This document shows positions 22,577 through 32,191 of a stretch of DNA of 64,000 nt, in pieces (the first letter of the stretch is position 1; each line of letters opens with the position of its first letter). The notes beneath the pieces are model-generated. The model was not told the origin of the DNA. It made no database searches and saw only the letters and a list, made by a program, of their open reading frames with translations. Location: assembly GCF_002224675.1 (NCBI RefSeq), contig NZ_NMPZ01000001.1, positions 124,001 to 188,000 of the forward strand, given 5' to 3'. The position numbers and the translations under genes were made by a program. Origin of the DNA: Segatella copri. GTDB lineage: Bacteria > Bacteroidota > Bacteroidia > Bacteroidales > Bacteroidaceae.

Positions 22577-23291
22577 CAGCCTGCAAATTATCAATATCGA
22601 TGATGCGTAACTCGCAGGCGCGTACCACGAGTCGGGTCGCATTCACGCTCATGCCGTTATTACCATCAGGGAAGAGCTTCTGTACGAGTTCATTCTGCCG
22701 CTTTTCCAGACTCTTCACTCCGAATGGCATACCTCGCAGGTTCGTGATCTGCTCCTTGGTATAACCCAGGGCGAGATGGCGGAGGAATCGCTCGTCGTAC
22801 TCATCAATCTCGTAATTGATCATCGCCTCCTGATGCATCAGCTGGCTTCCTACGCTCTGCTTGAATCTATCTACTATCTTCTGGAGAATCGGCTGGTTGA
22901 AAACCAGCTTCTTTCCACTCATGCAGGAAGCCACGTCACCACGGGTCAGCAATTCTCCGCTCTTGAGGATGATGCCTTCACATCCTGCATCGAGCACATC
23001 TACCCATAACTTTTCGTTGAGAATCTCGCCGGTAAAGATCAGGACCTTCACATCAGGATACTGTTCCTTTGTACTACGGCAAATTTCTACTCCAACAGTG
23101 GTGGAGCCACCCAGGCCAAGATCAAGCAGAACAAGGTCTGGCTTTTGCTGTTTGATGAGTTTCCAATAAGCGATTTCACTATCCGCAGTGCCGATGATTT
23201 CAGCTTCGGGTATGTCGTTCTTGAAGATTCCTTCTGTGCCTTTCAATTCCAGAGGCACATCTTCTACTATAATAACCTTAAATTTATTCAT
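22566..23291 (-). CDS. Two-component response regulator (241 aa)
   Basis: Residues 1-125 are a receiver domain: acidic pair at VEDVP, phosphoacceptor Asp57 in LVLLDLGLGG, Thr in VLIFTGE and Lys in GIILKSGE. The C-terminal 100 residues (YDERFLRHLALGYTKEQITN, then GVKSLEKRQNELVQKLFPDG) look like a LuxR-type HTH, with the turn around KEQITNLRGM. Its ATG overlaps the stop of the histidine kinase gene by 4 bp (ATGA), so the pair is cognate. Target genes unknown; the operon context suggests sugar-acid metabolism or the neighbouring membrane protein. Confidence 0.85.
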   Translation of the reverse strand: MNKFKVIIVEDVPLELKGTEGIFKNDIPEAEIIGTADSEIAYWKLIKQQKPDLVLLDLGLGGSTTVGVEICRSTKEQYPDVKVLIFTGEILNEKLWVDVLDAGCEGIILKSGELLTRGDVASCMSGKKLVFNQPILQKIVDRFKQSVGSQLMHQEAMINYEIDEYDERFLRHLALGYTKEQITNLRGMPFGVKSLEKRQNELVQKLFPDGNNGMSVNATRLVVRACELRIIDIDNLQADEE

Positions 23292-26200
23292 GTCTTTGTC
23301 TTTATTATTTTTTCAGGTAAAACGATTTCTATCATGAGTTTGCCATCAGATGACGGCTTGGCAAGAATGCCACAGCCACGCAGGTTGGTTGCCTCCCCTA
23401 TTTCTCTCACAATCTGGCGGGCCACCAGATACTTCATATCGCTGGTGAGCGGTGTGAAGAGATGTGGATGCCGGGTTGCGTCAAATGGAATATCGTGAAG
23501 GATATACTGGCAGGTAACATAGGCGGATGATGCGGCTGCTTCCTGATAAGTGAAGTTCTTCACTCCGCCAGTGATCAGTTTCCTGAGATATGCCAGCAAG
23601 TCAGCGTCGCATTTCACGGTTCCTTCCACCTGCTCCATTGCCTGTGCGCTGAGCATCGTGTATATTGCCTTGTAGTAATCCACCAACTCCTGCAGGGAAG
23701 TAACATCCTCCGGTGTACTGTCGATGAGCTGTCTGATTCGCGATGGGTAATACATCGTTTCGTGCTTGAGCGTAGAGAGACAGTTGTCGAGTACGGAATT
23801 GGCAATGTGCAACTTTCCGTTTTCATACTCGGCACGATGCAGCTCATCTTCAGCCATTTCTATATTCGTAGCCTCATTCTGCTGCATATCAATGCTTTGC
23901 TTCAGTGCCTGCGAGATACGTTCCACCACCTCGTTGAGCTGAGGGAAAAGCTGAACGTTACGTATGTTGTTGCTGCCGGATGGAGTCCAGATTCCGGTAA
24001 TCTGTTTCAGCTTATCCGTGTTGGAATCACCACTGAGCAACACCTTGTTAATACCATTGATCTTTTCTACGGCATAGCGATAACGGAGGATGTGGCGATA
24101 GTATAGCAGATAATATGCCAGTGGCAATTGTAACAGCAGGATAATCAGCAAGACGATGGCTACAGCCTTCGAGTTTTCTGAAGTCTGCATGGTTCTTACG
24201 TAGTTATCGAGCGAATTATCCGCACTCCGTTCACGGAAGAGCTGTGTATATACCTTGTTGTTACTATCGTATAGTTCCCATTTGTGGAGTGCCAGCGCAG
24301 CCACGGCACTCTCATTGCGGATATCGAGTATGATCTCGTAGTTGGTTGGCAAACTGTCGTGCAGCCATTGGATTTCGGCAGCGGTTCCTTTCATGGGATG
24401 TGCCACCATCAGATATTTCCCATCTGGATTCAATGTCAGATAGTATCGGTTGAGATAGCTGCGAGACGAATCTGCCATAGCCAGGGTCCGCTCGTAGGTA
24501 CCATTGATATTACTGAAATAGGCACTGTCGGCATAGGATGCTGCTTTTTGCAGCAATCGCGATGTCTGCTTATTGCCCCAGTGCCTGTCAGTTCTGTGCT
24601 TGTCAGTTCTGTGCATAGAGACATTTTCCCGAGTGCTTCCCAGTACAACAGATGGGATATTACAACCTATCAGCATCAAGGCAAGCATCAGTATCATTTG
24701 CATTTTCCGAATACCGCAAGGCAGTCGGAAAGTGAACTTACTACCCTTTCCCGGCTCACTCTCTGCCTGAATATTACAAGGAGAGAAGAGCGAACTGATT
24801 TTCTTGTACTTATCGATGATGCCCTTACAGTTGAGCAATCCGAATCCATGTCCGCCGGTATAGGTACGGTCGAAGATATGTTCCAGTGTTTCTTCATCCA
24901 TACCTTTTCCCGTATCTTCTACAGATATTTCCACAAATGTCTGATGGCTCTTGGCGCTTACCACGACCTCACCTCCTGCAGGTGTAAACTTCCTGGCGTT
25001 GTCGGCGATGGTGTTAATCATAAATAGTGTCAGCGTACGGTCTGCCTTTACCGTGGCATCTGTAGGTTGTATGGTCAGTTTGACCCCACGCATTTGAAAA
25101 CTCATTTTTCCTTTGGCTACAATATCGAAAAGTGGCTGGAGCGGGAAACTCTCTATGCGGAGATTGATGGCTCCCTGACGCATCTGTATCCAATCGGTGA
25201 GAATCGAATTATATTGATTGATTTTATCAGTCAACTCTGAGATATAGGTATATCGCTCCTGTTTCACTTCTTCTGGATCATCTCCCTTCATCAGCCTATC
25301 TACCTCATGAATCATACGGTCGATAAATGGGGTGATGCTATTGACCAGAGAAAGCTTGGCACGCTGTTCCAGGTTGCGGCGCCTATTGTCAGATATATGA
25401 AGCTGGACCATATTCTTGGCTTCTTCTAATTCTTCATGCTTTTCTGATAACGAATTGATATGCTGCATGTTCTGTTCTTCCCATTCATGTAAAGGTATCA
25501 GCAGGGATTCTACAGAACTTTCCTTGGTATTGCGGCGCTTCATTCTGTCGAATACATAGAGCAAGACCACAACCAGGACAATCATAAAGATTACCGCAGC
25601 AATCATCGTGTTCAGCTGGACGGCATTGTTGTCCAACTGAGTGGCACGCGCTTCCAACTGCCTGTCCTGCCGGCTCTGCTCCTGCAAGTCGAGGTAAATA
25701 TTGCGGTTGTAATCGCTTTCCGGCTTATCATCGATGGCGGAATAAACCAGGCTGAGTCTTTCCCGGATAGAAGCCACCAGGTCGGGCGCCTGCTGGATGG
25801 CTCTGTTCTGGTTGAGTGCCCTATTCAGGCAATCGCCTGCCGATTTATAATCCTTGATCTGCCAGTAGCATTCTGCCAGTGTGCGGTATGCTCCTGCCGT
25901 CTGGTAAACGTCTCCATATTCAGAAAAGATATTGAGTGCGCGTTGCGCAAAGTTTCCTGCCAGAAGTTCCAAAGGCATCTGTTCAACATTGAGATACTGG
26001 AAAGCCGGCAGATTGTTTTTTACCAGGAAATCGCGCTGTTCCGGATCCTGAATATGTTCGCTGATAGATTGCAGTGCGTTTGCCTGCCAGTATGGATAAG
26101 GATTGCTGCCACTTGCCAAAAAGTAGAGGCGAATGAGCATATCAAATTCCGCCTGACAGATTTCCTGTGGGGTGCCATGAGTGATGGCGCCACCAGCTCC

Positions 26201-26818
26201 CATATTATAAAGATAGTTGAGATACTGTGCCGTATCCTGTTCCACTTCATCCGGGTCAAGATCTGCCAGCGCATTGAGCATCGGCTTGTCTAGCTGTACA
26301 TAATAAAAATAGGTGGCAGCTACGATATCAAACTCACTCTTCGCATAAATGGCGCGATGACGCTCCCGAAGAGGAAGGTTATCTATTTCCTCACCGATTC
26401 TTCGCAGTTTACGGATGGCTTTTTCTCTAAAGCTGTAGAAATCCTTGTTGCGGGCCTCACGCTGACAGAGTCGCATATTCTGAACGTCGGCAATAAGGAG
26501 TTCTATCTGGTTGTCACTGCGTTCGTTTACCTTGTCAAGCCATCGCTTGGCAGTATGGTAATCCATCTTGGCAATAGCCACAAAAGCCAGGTTGTTGCAA
26601 GCCTCCGCGTATCCGGCAGGATAGTCTTCGGAAAGAGCCAAAGCCTTCTCTGCCAATACTTTAGTGGAATCAAGGTTACGATAGTGAAGCGCATAAGAAA
26701 GATAATTCAGCTCATCTACTTCGCCCTTATGCGATGGCGAACAAGCTGAAAAAACAAACATCGCCACCATCATACAGATGATGGCGATGTCATAAATATG
26801 ATGAAATCTTTTATGCAT
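23288..26818 (-). CDS. Giant sensor histidine kinase with internal ATPase domain (1176 aa)
   Basis: The N-terminus has a signal or lipoprotein-like segment (MMVAMFVFSACSP). TPR-like helices run to about 370, a membrane span lies near 400-420 (AAVIFMIVLVVVLLYVF), and a coiled coil with a possible H-box (FIDRMIHEVDRLM) lies near 500. A HATPase_c domain with N box NTIADNARKF and G box GHGFGLLNCKGI covers about 560-695. Unusually a second hydrophobic segment (MILMLALMLIGC, about 710), a predicted periplasmic part, a further span (about 890-915) and a 260-residue cytoplasmic C-terminal domain follow. This matches Bacteroidales proteins annotated with DUF5112/DUF5113. It starts 5 bp after eda and overlaps the regulator gene by 4 bp. 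The signal sensed is unknown. Confidence 0.85.
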   Translation of the reverse strand: MHKRFHHIYDIAIICMMVAMFVFSACSPSHKGEVDELNYLSYALHYRNLDSTKVLAEKALALSEDYPAGYAEACNNLAFVAIAKMDYHTAKRWLDKVNERSDNQIELLIADVQNMRLCQREARNKDFYSFREKAIRKLRRIGEEIDNLPLRERHRAIYAKSEFDIVAATYFYYVQLDKPMLNALADLDPDEVEQDTAQYLNYLYNMGAGGAITHGTPQEICQAEFDMLIRLYFLASGSNPYPYWQANALQSISEHIQDPEQRDFLVKNNLPAFQYLNVEQMPLELLAGNFAQRALNIFSEYGDVYQTAGAYRTLAECYWQIKDYKSAGDCLNRALNQNRAIQQAPDLVASIRERLSLVYSAIDDKPESDYNRNIYLDLQEQSRQDRQLEARATQLDNNAVQLNTMIAAVIFMIVLVVVLLYVFDRMKRRNTKESSVESLLIPLHEWEEQNMQHINSLSEKHEELEEAKNMVQLHISDNRRRNLEQRAKLSLVNSITPFIDRMIHEVDRLMKGDDPEEVKQERYTYISELTDKINQYNSILTDWIQMRQGAINLRIESFPLQPLFDIVAKGKMSFQMRGVKLTIQPTDATVKADRTLTLFMINTIADNARKFTPAGGEVVVSAKSHQTFVEISVEDTGKGMDEETLEHIFDRTYTGGHGFGLLNCKGIIDKYKKISSLFSPCNIQAESEPGKGSKFTFRLPCGIRKMQMILMLALMLIGCNIPSVVLGSTRENVSMHRTDKHRTDRHWGNKQTSRLLQKAASYADSAYFSNINGTYERTLAMADSSRSYLNRYYLTLNPDGKYLMVAHPMKGTAAEIQWLHDSLPTNYEIILDIRNESAVAALALHKWELYDSNNKVYTQLFRERSADNSLDNYVRTMQTSENSKAVAIVLLIILLLQLPLAYYLLYYRHILRYRYAVEKINGINKVLLSGDSNTDKLKQITGIWTPSGSNNIRNVQLFPQLNEVVERISQALKQSIDMQQNEATNIEMAEDELHRAEYENGKLHIANSVLDNCLSTLKHETMYYPSRIRQLIDSTPEDVTSLQELVDYYKAIYTMLSAQAMEQVEGTVKCDADLLAYLRKLITGGVKNFTYQEAAASSAYVTCQYILHDIPFDATRHPHLFTPLTSDMKYLVARQIVREIGEATNLRGCGILAKPSSDGKLMIEIVLPEKIIKTKT

Positions 26819-26823
26819 CCTGA

Positions 26824-27495
26824 TTATGCACGTGCCTTAGCAATGTAGCCCAAAGCTTCCTGGCACTTGGCTGTGATGGCAGCCCAATCTGCTGCAGCAA
26901 CAGTCTCCTTAGGGAAGAGCTTAGAACCCATACCTACACAGAAAACACCCGCCTTGATCCAAGGAGTAAGGTTCTCCTCTGTTGGCTCTACTGCACCTGT
27001 TACCATGATGTTGCTCCAACGCAATGGTGCCATTACATTCTTAACGAATGAAGGACCACCTACATTACCTGCAGGGAATACCTTGGTTACATCGCAACCT
27101 GCTGCCTGAGCATTGTTGATCTCTGTTACAGAACCACAACCTGGTGAATAAGGCACCAAGCGACGGTTACATACAGGAGCAATGTCAGGGTTGAAGTTAG
27201 GACCAACGATGAAGTTTGCACCCAACTGGAGATACAAGGAAGCAGTACCAGCGTCAACCACTGTACCAGCACCCAAGATCATCTCAGGGCACTCCTTATC
27301 AGCCCACTTTACCAACTCTCCGAAAATCTCGTGAGCGAAATCGCCACGGTTGGTGAATTCAAATACGCGAACACCACCCTCGTAGCATGCCTTGATCACG
27401 TTCTTGCAGATTTCGATATCTTTATTGAAGAATACAGGAACCATACCAGTCTCTTTCATAGCTGCCATGACCTGCATTTTGCTAAACTTTGCCAT
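26824..27495 (-). CDS. eda: KDPG/KHG aldolase (223 aa)
   Basis: Class I aldolase of the Entner-Doudoroff and uronate pathways, splitting 2-keto-3-deoxy-6-phosphogluconate into pyruvate and glyceraldehyde-3-phosphate. The Schiff-base Lys is in [14 protein letters not shown], the catalytic Glu in [10 protein letters not shown], and the phosphate-binding ends GPNFNPDIA and GSVTEINNA are present. Full length. It lies 22 bp after the 2-keto-3-deoxygluconate kinase, which makes its substrate, and 5 bp before the sensor kinase gene. Probably transcribed from the kdgK promoter. Confidence 0.93.
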   Translation of the reverse strand: MAKFSKMQVMAAMKETGMVPVFFNKDIEICKNVIKACYEGGVRVFEFTNRGDFAHEIFGELVKWADKECPEMILGAGTVVDAGTASLYLQLGANFIVGPNFNPDIAPVCNRRLVPYSPGCGSVTEINNAQAAGCDVTKVFPAGNVGGPSFVKNVMAPLRWSNIMVTGAVEPTEENLTPWIKAGVFCVGMGSKLFPKETVAAADWAAITAKCQEALGYIAKARA

Positions 27496-27517
27496 CTTCT
27501 TGTTTTAATGTTAAATG

Positions 27518-28540
27518 TTATCGCTGTACACGACCATTAGCATTACCGCCAGCAAGGCTCTCAACCTCGTCAACAGAAACCAAGTTGAAGTCGCCAGGGA
27601 TAGTGTGCTTCAAGGCAGAAGCAGCAACAGCGAACTCAAGAGCCTCGCCCTGAGTCTCCTTAGTCAGGAGACCATGGATCAAACCACCCGAGAAAGAGTC
27701 ACCACCACCCACGCGGTCGATGATAGGGTTGATGTCGTAGTGCTTGCTCTGATAGAACTCCTTACCATCATAGATAAGAGCCTTCCAGCCATTATGAGAA
27801 GCAGAAAAAGACTCACGGAGCGTAGAAACGACATACTTGAAGCCGAACTCTTCCATCATACTCTTGAAGATGCCATAGTAACCCTCAGCATCAGTCTTGC
27901 CGCCTTCTACGTCTGCATCTGGCTTGAAGCCCAGGCAAAGCTGAGCATCTTCCTCGTTACCGATGCAAACATCTACATACTGCATCAATGGGCGCATCAC
28001 AGAGATAGCCTTCTCTGATGTCCAGAGCTTCTTGCGGAAGTTGAGGTCAACAGATACTGTTACGCCATGACGCTTAGCTGCCTCACAAGCCAACTTGGTC
28101 AATTCTGCAGCCTTGTCGCTGATAGCAGGAGTAATTCCGCTCCAGTGGAACCACTGAGCACCCTCCATGATCTTGTCAAAGTCGAAATCAGAAGGATCAG
28201 CCTCTGCGATAGCGCTGTGAGCACGGTCGTAGATAACCTTAGATGGGCGCATAGAAGCACCTGTCTCTGCATAGTAGAGACCTACTCTATCACCACCGCG
28301 GGCGATAAACTCAGTATTGACGCCATAACGACGAAGACCATTTACTGCAATCTGGCCAATCTCGTGCTTTGGCAACTTTGATACGAAATATGCATCGTGA
28401 CCATAGTTAGCAAGGCTAACAGCAACGTTAGCCTCACCACCACCAGGGATGATGCGAAGTGACTCACTCTGGATGAAACGATCGTTGCCTTCTGGTGACA
28501 AACGAAGCATAATCTCGCCTAATGTTACAATCTTTGCCAT
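27518..28540 (-). CDS. kdgK: 2-keto-3-deoxygluconate kinase, PfkB family (340 aa)
   Basis: PfkB/ribokinase fold: IIPGGGEANVAVSLANYGHD near the N-terminus, GLYYAETGASMRPSKVIYDR substrate loop, and the second signature IDRVGGGDSFSGGLIHGLL with the catalytic Asp in GGGDSF. The specificity for KDG is inferred from its link to eda. It is the first gene of the minus-strand unit; the promoter (TTG at 28648-28650 and TATTTTTG at 28621-28628 on the minus strand, 19-bp spacer) lies in the region shared with the divergent LacI-type gene. Repression by that regulator is likely. Confidence 0.9.
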   Translation of the reverse strand: MAKIVTLGEIMLRLSPEGNDRFIQSESLRIIPGGGEANVAVSLANYGHDAYFVSKLPKHEIGQIAVNGLRRYGVNTEFIARGGDRVGLYYAETGASMRPSKVIYDRAHSAIAEADPSDFDFDKIMEGAQWFHWSGITPAISDKAAELTKLACEAAKRHGVTVSVDLNFRKKLWTSEKAISVMRPLMQYVDVCIGNEEDAQLCLGFKPDADVEGGKTDAEGYYGIFKSMMEEFGFKYVVSTLRESFSASHNGWKALIYDGKEFYQSKHYDINPIIDRVGGGDSFSGGLIHGLLTKETQGEALEFAVAASALKHTIPGDFNLVSVDEVESLAGGNANGRVQR

Positions 28541-28620
28541 TGTTTGATAGTTTTAATTTCTTTGTTTTTATTGTTTGTTTACTAATAGACAATTTTGTAG
28601 TAGTTGTCCTTAACCGTTGG

Positions 28621-28650
28621 CAAAAATAGCTATAATTTCTCGAATACCAA
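28621..28650 (-). promoter_or_regulatory. kdgK operon promoter
   Basis: On the minus strand, TTG (28648-28650), 19-bp spacer, TATTTTTG (28621-28628). The flanking T- and A-rich tracts (28660-28750) are otherwise featureless. Confidence 0.65.
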
Positions 28651-28754
28651 AATTTAATCGCAGTTTTTTTCATTTATCGCCCTATTTTTTCGTATTTTTC
28701 TCACTTTTTTCCTTTTTTTCTCCTTTTTTTTCGTTTTTTGTGCAAAAAAAGAGC

Positions 28755-28872
28755 TGTGCATTCGCACAATTCAAAAAAATGTTGTATATTTGCGCCCGAA
28801 TGCTGATGGTGTGACCGCACACAAACCAGCAGTTCAACAAAACATAGTAAAAAAGCACAGTTTGTGCGCACA
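28755..28872 (+). promoter_or_regulatory. LacI-gene promoter with three TGTG/CACA dyads
   Basis: The -7 box TATATTTG is at 28785-28792. Three dyads with the same half-sites lie around it: TGTGCATTCGCACA (28755-28768), TGTGACCGCACA (28810-28821) and TGTGCGCACA (28863-28872). They are plausible operators for the LacI-type protein encoded just downstream, giving autoregulation and perhaps control of the divergent kdgK operon. Confidence 0.6.
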
Positions 28873-28925
28873 GTTATTATATAATAATGTACGTGCGATG
28901 TGCTCTAACCATAAACTTAAAAACA

Positions 28926-29990
28926 ATGGCCGAAAGAATCAGAATCAAGGATATCGCCGAAAGAGCAGGCGTATCTGTAGGAACAGTGGACCGTGTGCTC
29001 CACGACCGCCCGAACGTGTCGAAGCCGGCTCGTGAGAAGGTGGAACAAGCGCTCAAGGAAATGAATTATCAACCTAATATGTATGCCAGTGCATTGGCAT
29101 ACAACAAGGCTTATACTTTTTGCCTTCTGATACCGAAGCATGAGTCGGAAGCCTATTGGGAAGAGATAGAAGAAGGTGCAAGAAAGTGCGAAGACCAGCG
29201 CCGGGATTTCCATATTGATTTAGAGATTCGATTCTACGAGCGTTCCAATGAGGATTCTTTCAAGGCTGTTTCACAAGAGATTCTTGATGCCAATCCGGAA
29301 GGTGTTATCGTAGTACCATCATCTTTGGAAGAGACACGTGGTTTTACAGACCAATTGCATCAAAAGGGTATTCCATTTATCCTACTCGATTCTTATATGC
29401 CAGACTTGCGCCCTCTCTCCTTCTATGGACAGGATTCGTTCTGCTCTGGCTTCTTTGCAGCCAAGATGCTGATGATGCTTGCGGGCAATGAGAAAGAGGT
29501 GATGCTGATGAGACAGACCAAGGATGGTCATGTGGTCAGCAAGCAGCAGGATAACCGTGAGGTGGGATTCCGTCATTATATGCACGATCATTTCCCACAG
29601 ATTGTCATCAATGTGCTTGATCTTCCGCTCAATGGAACCCGCAACGAATACCAGAAGATGCTGGGTCAGTACTTTGATGAACATCCTGCTACACATCATT
29701 GTATTACACTGACATCGAAGGCGCATATCGTGGGAGATTATCTGCTTAAGTCCAATCGCCGTGATGTACAGATCATGGGTTATGATATGGTGGGCAAGAA
29801 TGCGAAATGTCTGCGCGAAGGCAGCATCTCGTTCCTCATCGCACAGCATGCCTATATGCAGGGCTACTATTGCGTGGATACCCTCTTCCGTGCCATCGTT
29901 CTCAAGAAGAAGGTGAATCCGGTAAATTACATGCCTATTGAGCTGCTGATGAAGGAGAATATCGATTTCTACCGCAGAACGCAGATCTAA
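28926..29990 (+). CDS. LacI-family transcriptional regulator (354 aa)
   Basis: The N-terminal HTH IRIKDIAERAGVSVGTVDRV and the hinge helix region KPAREKVEQALKEMNYQPN are typical LacI. They are followed by a periplasmic-binding-protein-like sensor domain (FCLLIPKHESEAYWEEIEEG, VIVVPSSLEETRG). ATG 28926 gives the canonical MAERIRIKDIA start; an in-frame ATG at 28887 would add 13 residues. It is divergent from kdgK-eda and is preceded by three TGTG/CACA dyads. The likely ligand is a sugar acid or its phosphate (inference). The NhaC-type antiporter gene follows 79 bp downstream on the same strand. Confidence 0.9.
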   Translation: MAERIRIKDIAERAGVSVGTVDRVLHDRPNVSKPAREKVEQALKEMNYQPNMYASALAYNKAYTFCLLIPKHESEAYWEEIEEGARKCEDQRRDFHIDLEIRFYERSNEDSFKAVSQEILDANPEGVIVVPSSLEETRGFTDQLHQKGIPFILLDSYMPDLRPLSFYGQDSFCSGFFAAKMLMMLAGNEKEVMLMRQTKDGHVVSKQQDNREVGFRHYMHDHFPQIVINVLDLPLNGTRNEYQKMLGQYFDEHPATHHCITLTSKAHIVGDYLLKSNRRDVQIMGYDMVGKNAKCLREGSISFLIAQHAYMQGYYCVDTLFRAIVLKKKVNPVNYMPIELLMKENIDFYRRTQI

Positions 29991-30069
29991 GCTCGCAACG
30001 AGTACAACGGCTATCGTGAGATTTCCATTTTCAAGAATGGAGTAACATTGCAATAACTTAAAAAGAAAC

Positions 30070-31380
30070 ATGAGTAATAAGAAAGGATTGTTGGCGTTGT
30101 CGCCATTGTTTTTGTTGATTGTCCTCATCGTAGCATTCACCGTCTATTCGGTAGATGCCAGTCATAAGGATACCAATTTGTCGCTCACCGTGGCATTTAT
30201 GATCTCCAGTATCTATGCCATTGCGATTTCTGGTGGTATGCCCATCAAGAGTCGTGTAGATACCTATAGCAAGGGTGCCGGCGCCAACAATCTGATGCTC
30301 ATGCTGTGGATATATGTATTGGCAGGTTCCTTCGCAGCTTCGGCTAAGGCGATGGGAGCTGTCGATGCAACGGTCAATCTTGCACTCAGCATTCTTCCCG
30401 CCAGCATGATACTGCCGGGACTGTTTCTGGCAGCCTGCTTTATCTCCGTATCCATCGGAACAAGTGTAGGTACCGTTGTGGCACTTGTTCCGATAGCTGC
30501 GGGACTCGCCCACTCCATGGACGTAAATATAGGTATGATGACAGCTATCATCGTTGGTGGAGCTTACTTTGGAGACAATCTCTCCTTTATCTCTGATACC
30601 ACGGTAGTAGCTACCCAGACTCAGAATTGCAAGATGAGCGATAAGTTCCGTGTCAATTCTCTTATCGTAGTACCTGCCGCCGTTATTGTACTGGCTATCT
30701 ATGCCGTGATGGGTATCGGTCTGCAGGCACCTACTGATATTCCGGAGGTTGAATATGTCAAGGTGCTCCCTTATCTGGTAGTACTTGTCACGGCTGTGGC
30801 GGGTATGAATGTGATGGCGGTTCTTACGATGGGAACATTGCTCTGTGGGGTGATTGGTGTGAGCTGTCAGCTTCTGGGTGCTACCGGAGGTTACGATCTC
30901 TTCGGTTGGTTTTCGGCCATGGGTAACGGAATCATCGGTATGGGCGAACTGGTCATCATCGCAATGATGGCGGGTGGCATGCTCGAAATCATCCGTGAGA
31001 ATGGCGGTATCAATTATATCATCGACAAGATTACGGCACACGTCAGTAACAAGCGAGGAGCCGAACTGTCTATTGCTGCACTGGTTTCCATGGTCAATGT
31101 ATGTACTGCCAACAATACGGTTGCCATCCTCACGGTAGGCAACATAGCCAAGAAAATCGGTGATAAGTTTGGAGTTGACAACCGCAAGGCAGCCAGTATC
31201 CTCGATACTTTCTCCTGTACGGTTCAGGGCTTGATACCCTACGGAGTACAGATGCTTCTGGCAGCAGGTCTTGCCAAACTGAGTCCGATGGATATCCTTC
31301 CATACCTCTATTATCCTCTGGCTATCGGTATAGCTGCGCTGTTTTCGATACTATTTCGTTACCCGAAGCGATACAGCTAG
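30070..31380 (+). CDS. NhaC-type Na+/H+ antiporter family protein (436 aa)
   Basis: Eleven or so membrane spans. LFLAACFISVSIGTSVGTVV, GGAYFGDNLSFISDTTVVAT and VNVCTANNTVAILTVGNIAK match the NhaC/ion-transporter superfamily with its GTSxGT and GDNLSxISDTT motifs. It sits downstream of the LacI-type regulator, so it could instead move an organic anion linked to that regulon, but the motifs favour Na+/H+ exchange. Full length. Confidence 0.85.
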   Translation: MSNKKGLLALSPLFLLIVLIVAFTVYSVDASHKDTNLSLTVAFMISSIYAIAISGGMPIKSRVDTYSKGAGANNLMLMLWIYVLAGSFAASAKAMGAVDATVNLALSILPASMILPGLFLAACFISVSIGTSVGTVVALVPIAAGLAHSMDVNIGMMTAIIVGGAYFGDNLSFISDTTVVATQTQNCKMSDKFRVNSLIVVPAAVIVLAIYAVMGIGLQAPTDIPEVEYVKVLPYLVVLVTAVAGMNVMAVLTMGTLLCGVIGVSCQLLGATGGYDLFGWFSAMGNGIIGMGELVIIAMMAGGMLEIIRENGGINYIIDKITAHVSNKRGAELSIAALVSMVNVCTANNTVAILTVGNIAKKIGDKFGVDNRKAASILDTFSCTVQGLIPYGVQMLLAAGLAKLSPMDILPYLYYPLAIGIAALFSILFRYPKRYS

Positions 31381-31428
31381 AATGGAAGTAGCTTATTGCC
31401 AATTGTTTAACTTTTAAATGAATACACG

Positions 31429-32124
31429 ATGGATTTTTTACAGAGAAACCTTTTTGTCAAGCTGCGTTCCGATCACTTTCATACGAAGGAGGAGATGGAA
31501 CCGATGACTACCTTCAAACAGAAGAAGATAGCCCAGATGATGAAGAACCTCAGCGATGTGCCTGCGGGTGAAGTACGCATGAACAATGGTTTCCTGAACC
31601 GACGTTTAGCCAGCATACAGGAAAATGAGCGTCATGCCATCGACACCTCTATTGAGACCATTTATTTACTTCGCATCATCGTATCCAATATCAATGGAAT
31701 ATTAGCCAATGGCATTAATCTTGGCGGTATCATCGAGATGGGAAACTACCTGCGCACCAAGGGCGACAAGGTAGATTTCGTAAAACTGGAAAAATGGCTG
31801 CGCAAGCTCCGCATCCAGCGTATGGCGCAGTTGCAGGGCAGTGTACTTATCCTTTTCTTCGAATTTGAACAGGATGAGATACCTTTCGTGCGCCGTGTAG
31901 AACGTGGTGCCTACAAGCTGACCCTCCGTTCGCTTTATTATAACAGTCTCGATCAGCAGGAAATTTTATTCGAGCAGACTCAGGCTGGATTCGTTCGCAC
32001 CACCGGCGGCACGATGCGCAAAAACCTGCGCCGCAGTATGCGGTATCTGGAATATGCGCCCATAGAAACTATCAGCAATTTCTGCAATAACTTCTACCGC
32101 TCGCTCTCAGAAATCGAAGAATAA
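31429..32124 (+). CDS. Conserved hypothetical protein (231 aa)
   Basis: I do not recognise a family. The protein is soluble and basic, with long predicted helices (RRLASIQENERHAIDTSIET, YLLRIIVSNINGILANGINL) and a mixed C-terminal half with LQGSVLILFFEFEQDEIPFV and a run of Arg (MRKNLRRSMRYLEY). No signal peptide or membrane span. It is 48 bp after the antiporter gene and could be on its transcript. No Shine-Dalgarno is visible, which is common in Bacteroidetes. Confidence 0.7.
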   Translation: MDFLQRNLFVKLRSDHFHTKEEMEPMTTFKQKKIAQMMKNLSDVPAGEVRMNNGFLNRRLASIQENERHAIDTSIETIYLLRIIVSNINGILANGINLGGIIEMGNYLRTKGDKVDFVKLEKWLRKLRIQRMAQLQGSVLILFFEFEQDEIPFVRRVERGAYKLTLRSLYYNSLDQQEILFEQTQAGFVRTTGGTMRKNLRRSMRYLEYAPIETISNFCNNFYRSLSEIEE

Positions 32125-32178
32125 TATAAAATATATAAAAAATAAGCATACTCTGTGACGAATTTCAAGCGATTTTCG

Positions 32179-32186
32179 TACCTTTG
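32179..32186 (+). promoter_or_regulatory. -7 box almost adjacent to GH25 start
   Basis: TACCTTTG ends 5 bp before ATG 32192, so transcription should begin at or within a few bases of the start codon. No TTG at the -33 position is apparent. Confidence 0.55.
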
Positions 32187-32191
32187 CATCT

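Noticed and set aside
30058..31041. 327-codon minus-strand ORF opposite the NhaC-type gene
   Set aside because: The His/Arg/Asp/Tyr-rich composition mirrors the hydrophobic codons of the antiporter on the other strand; no family features.
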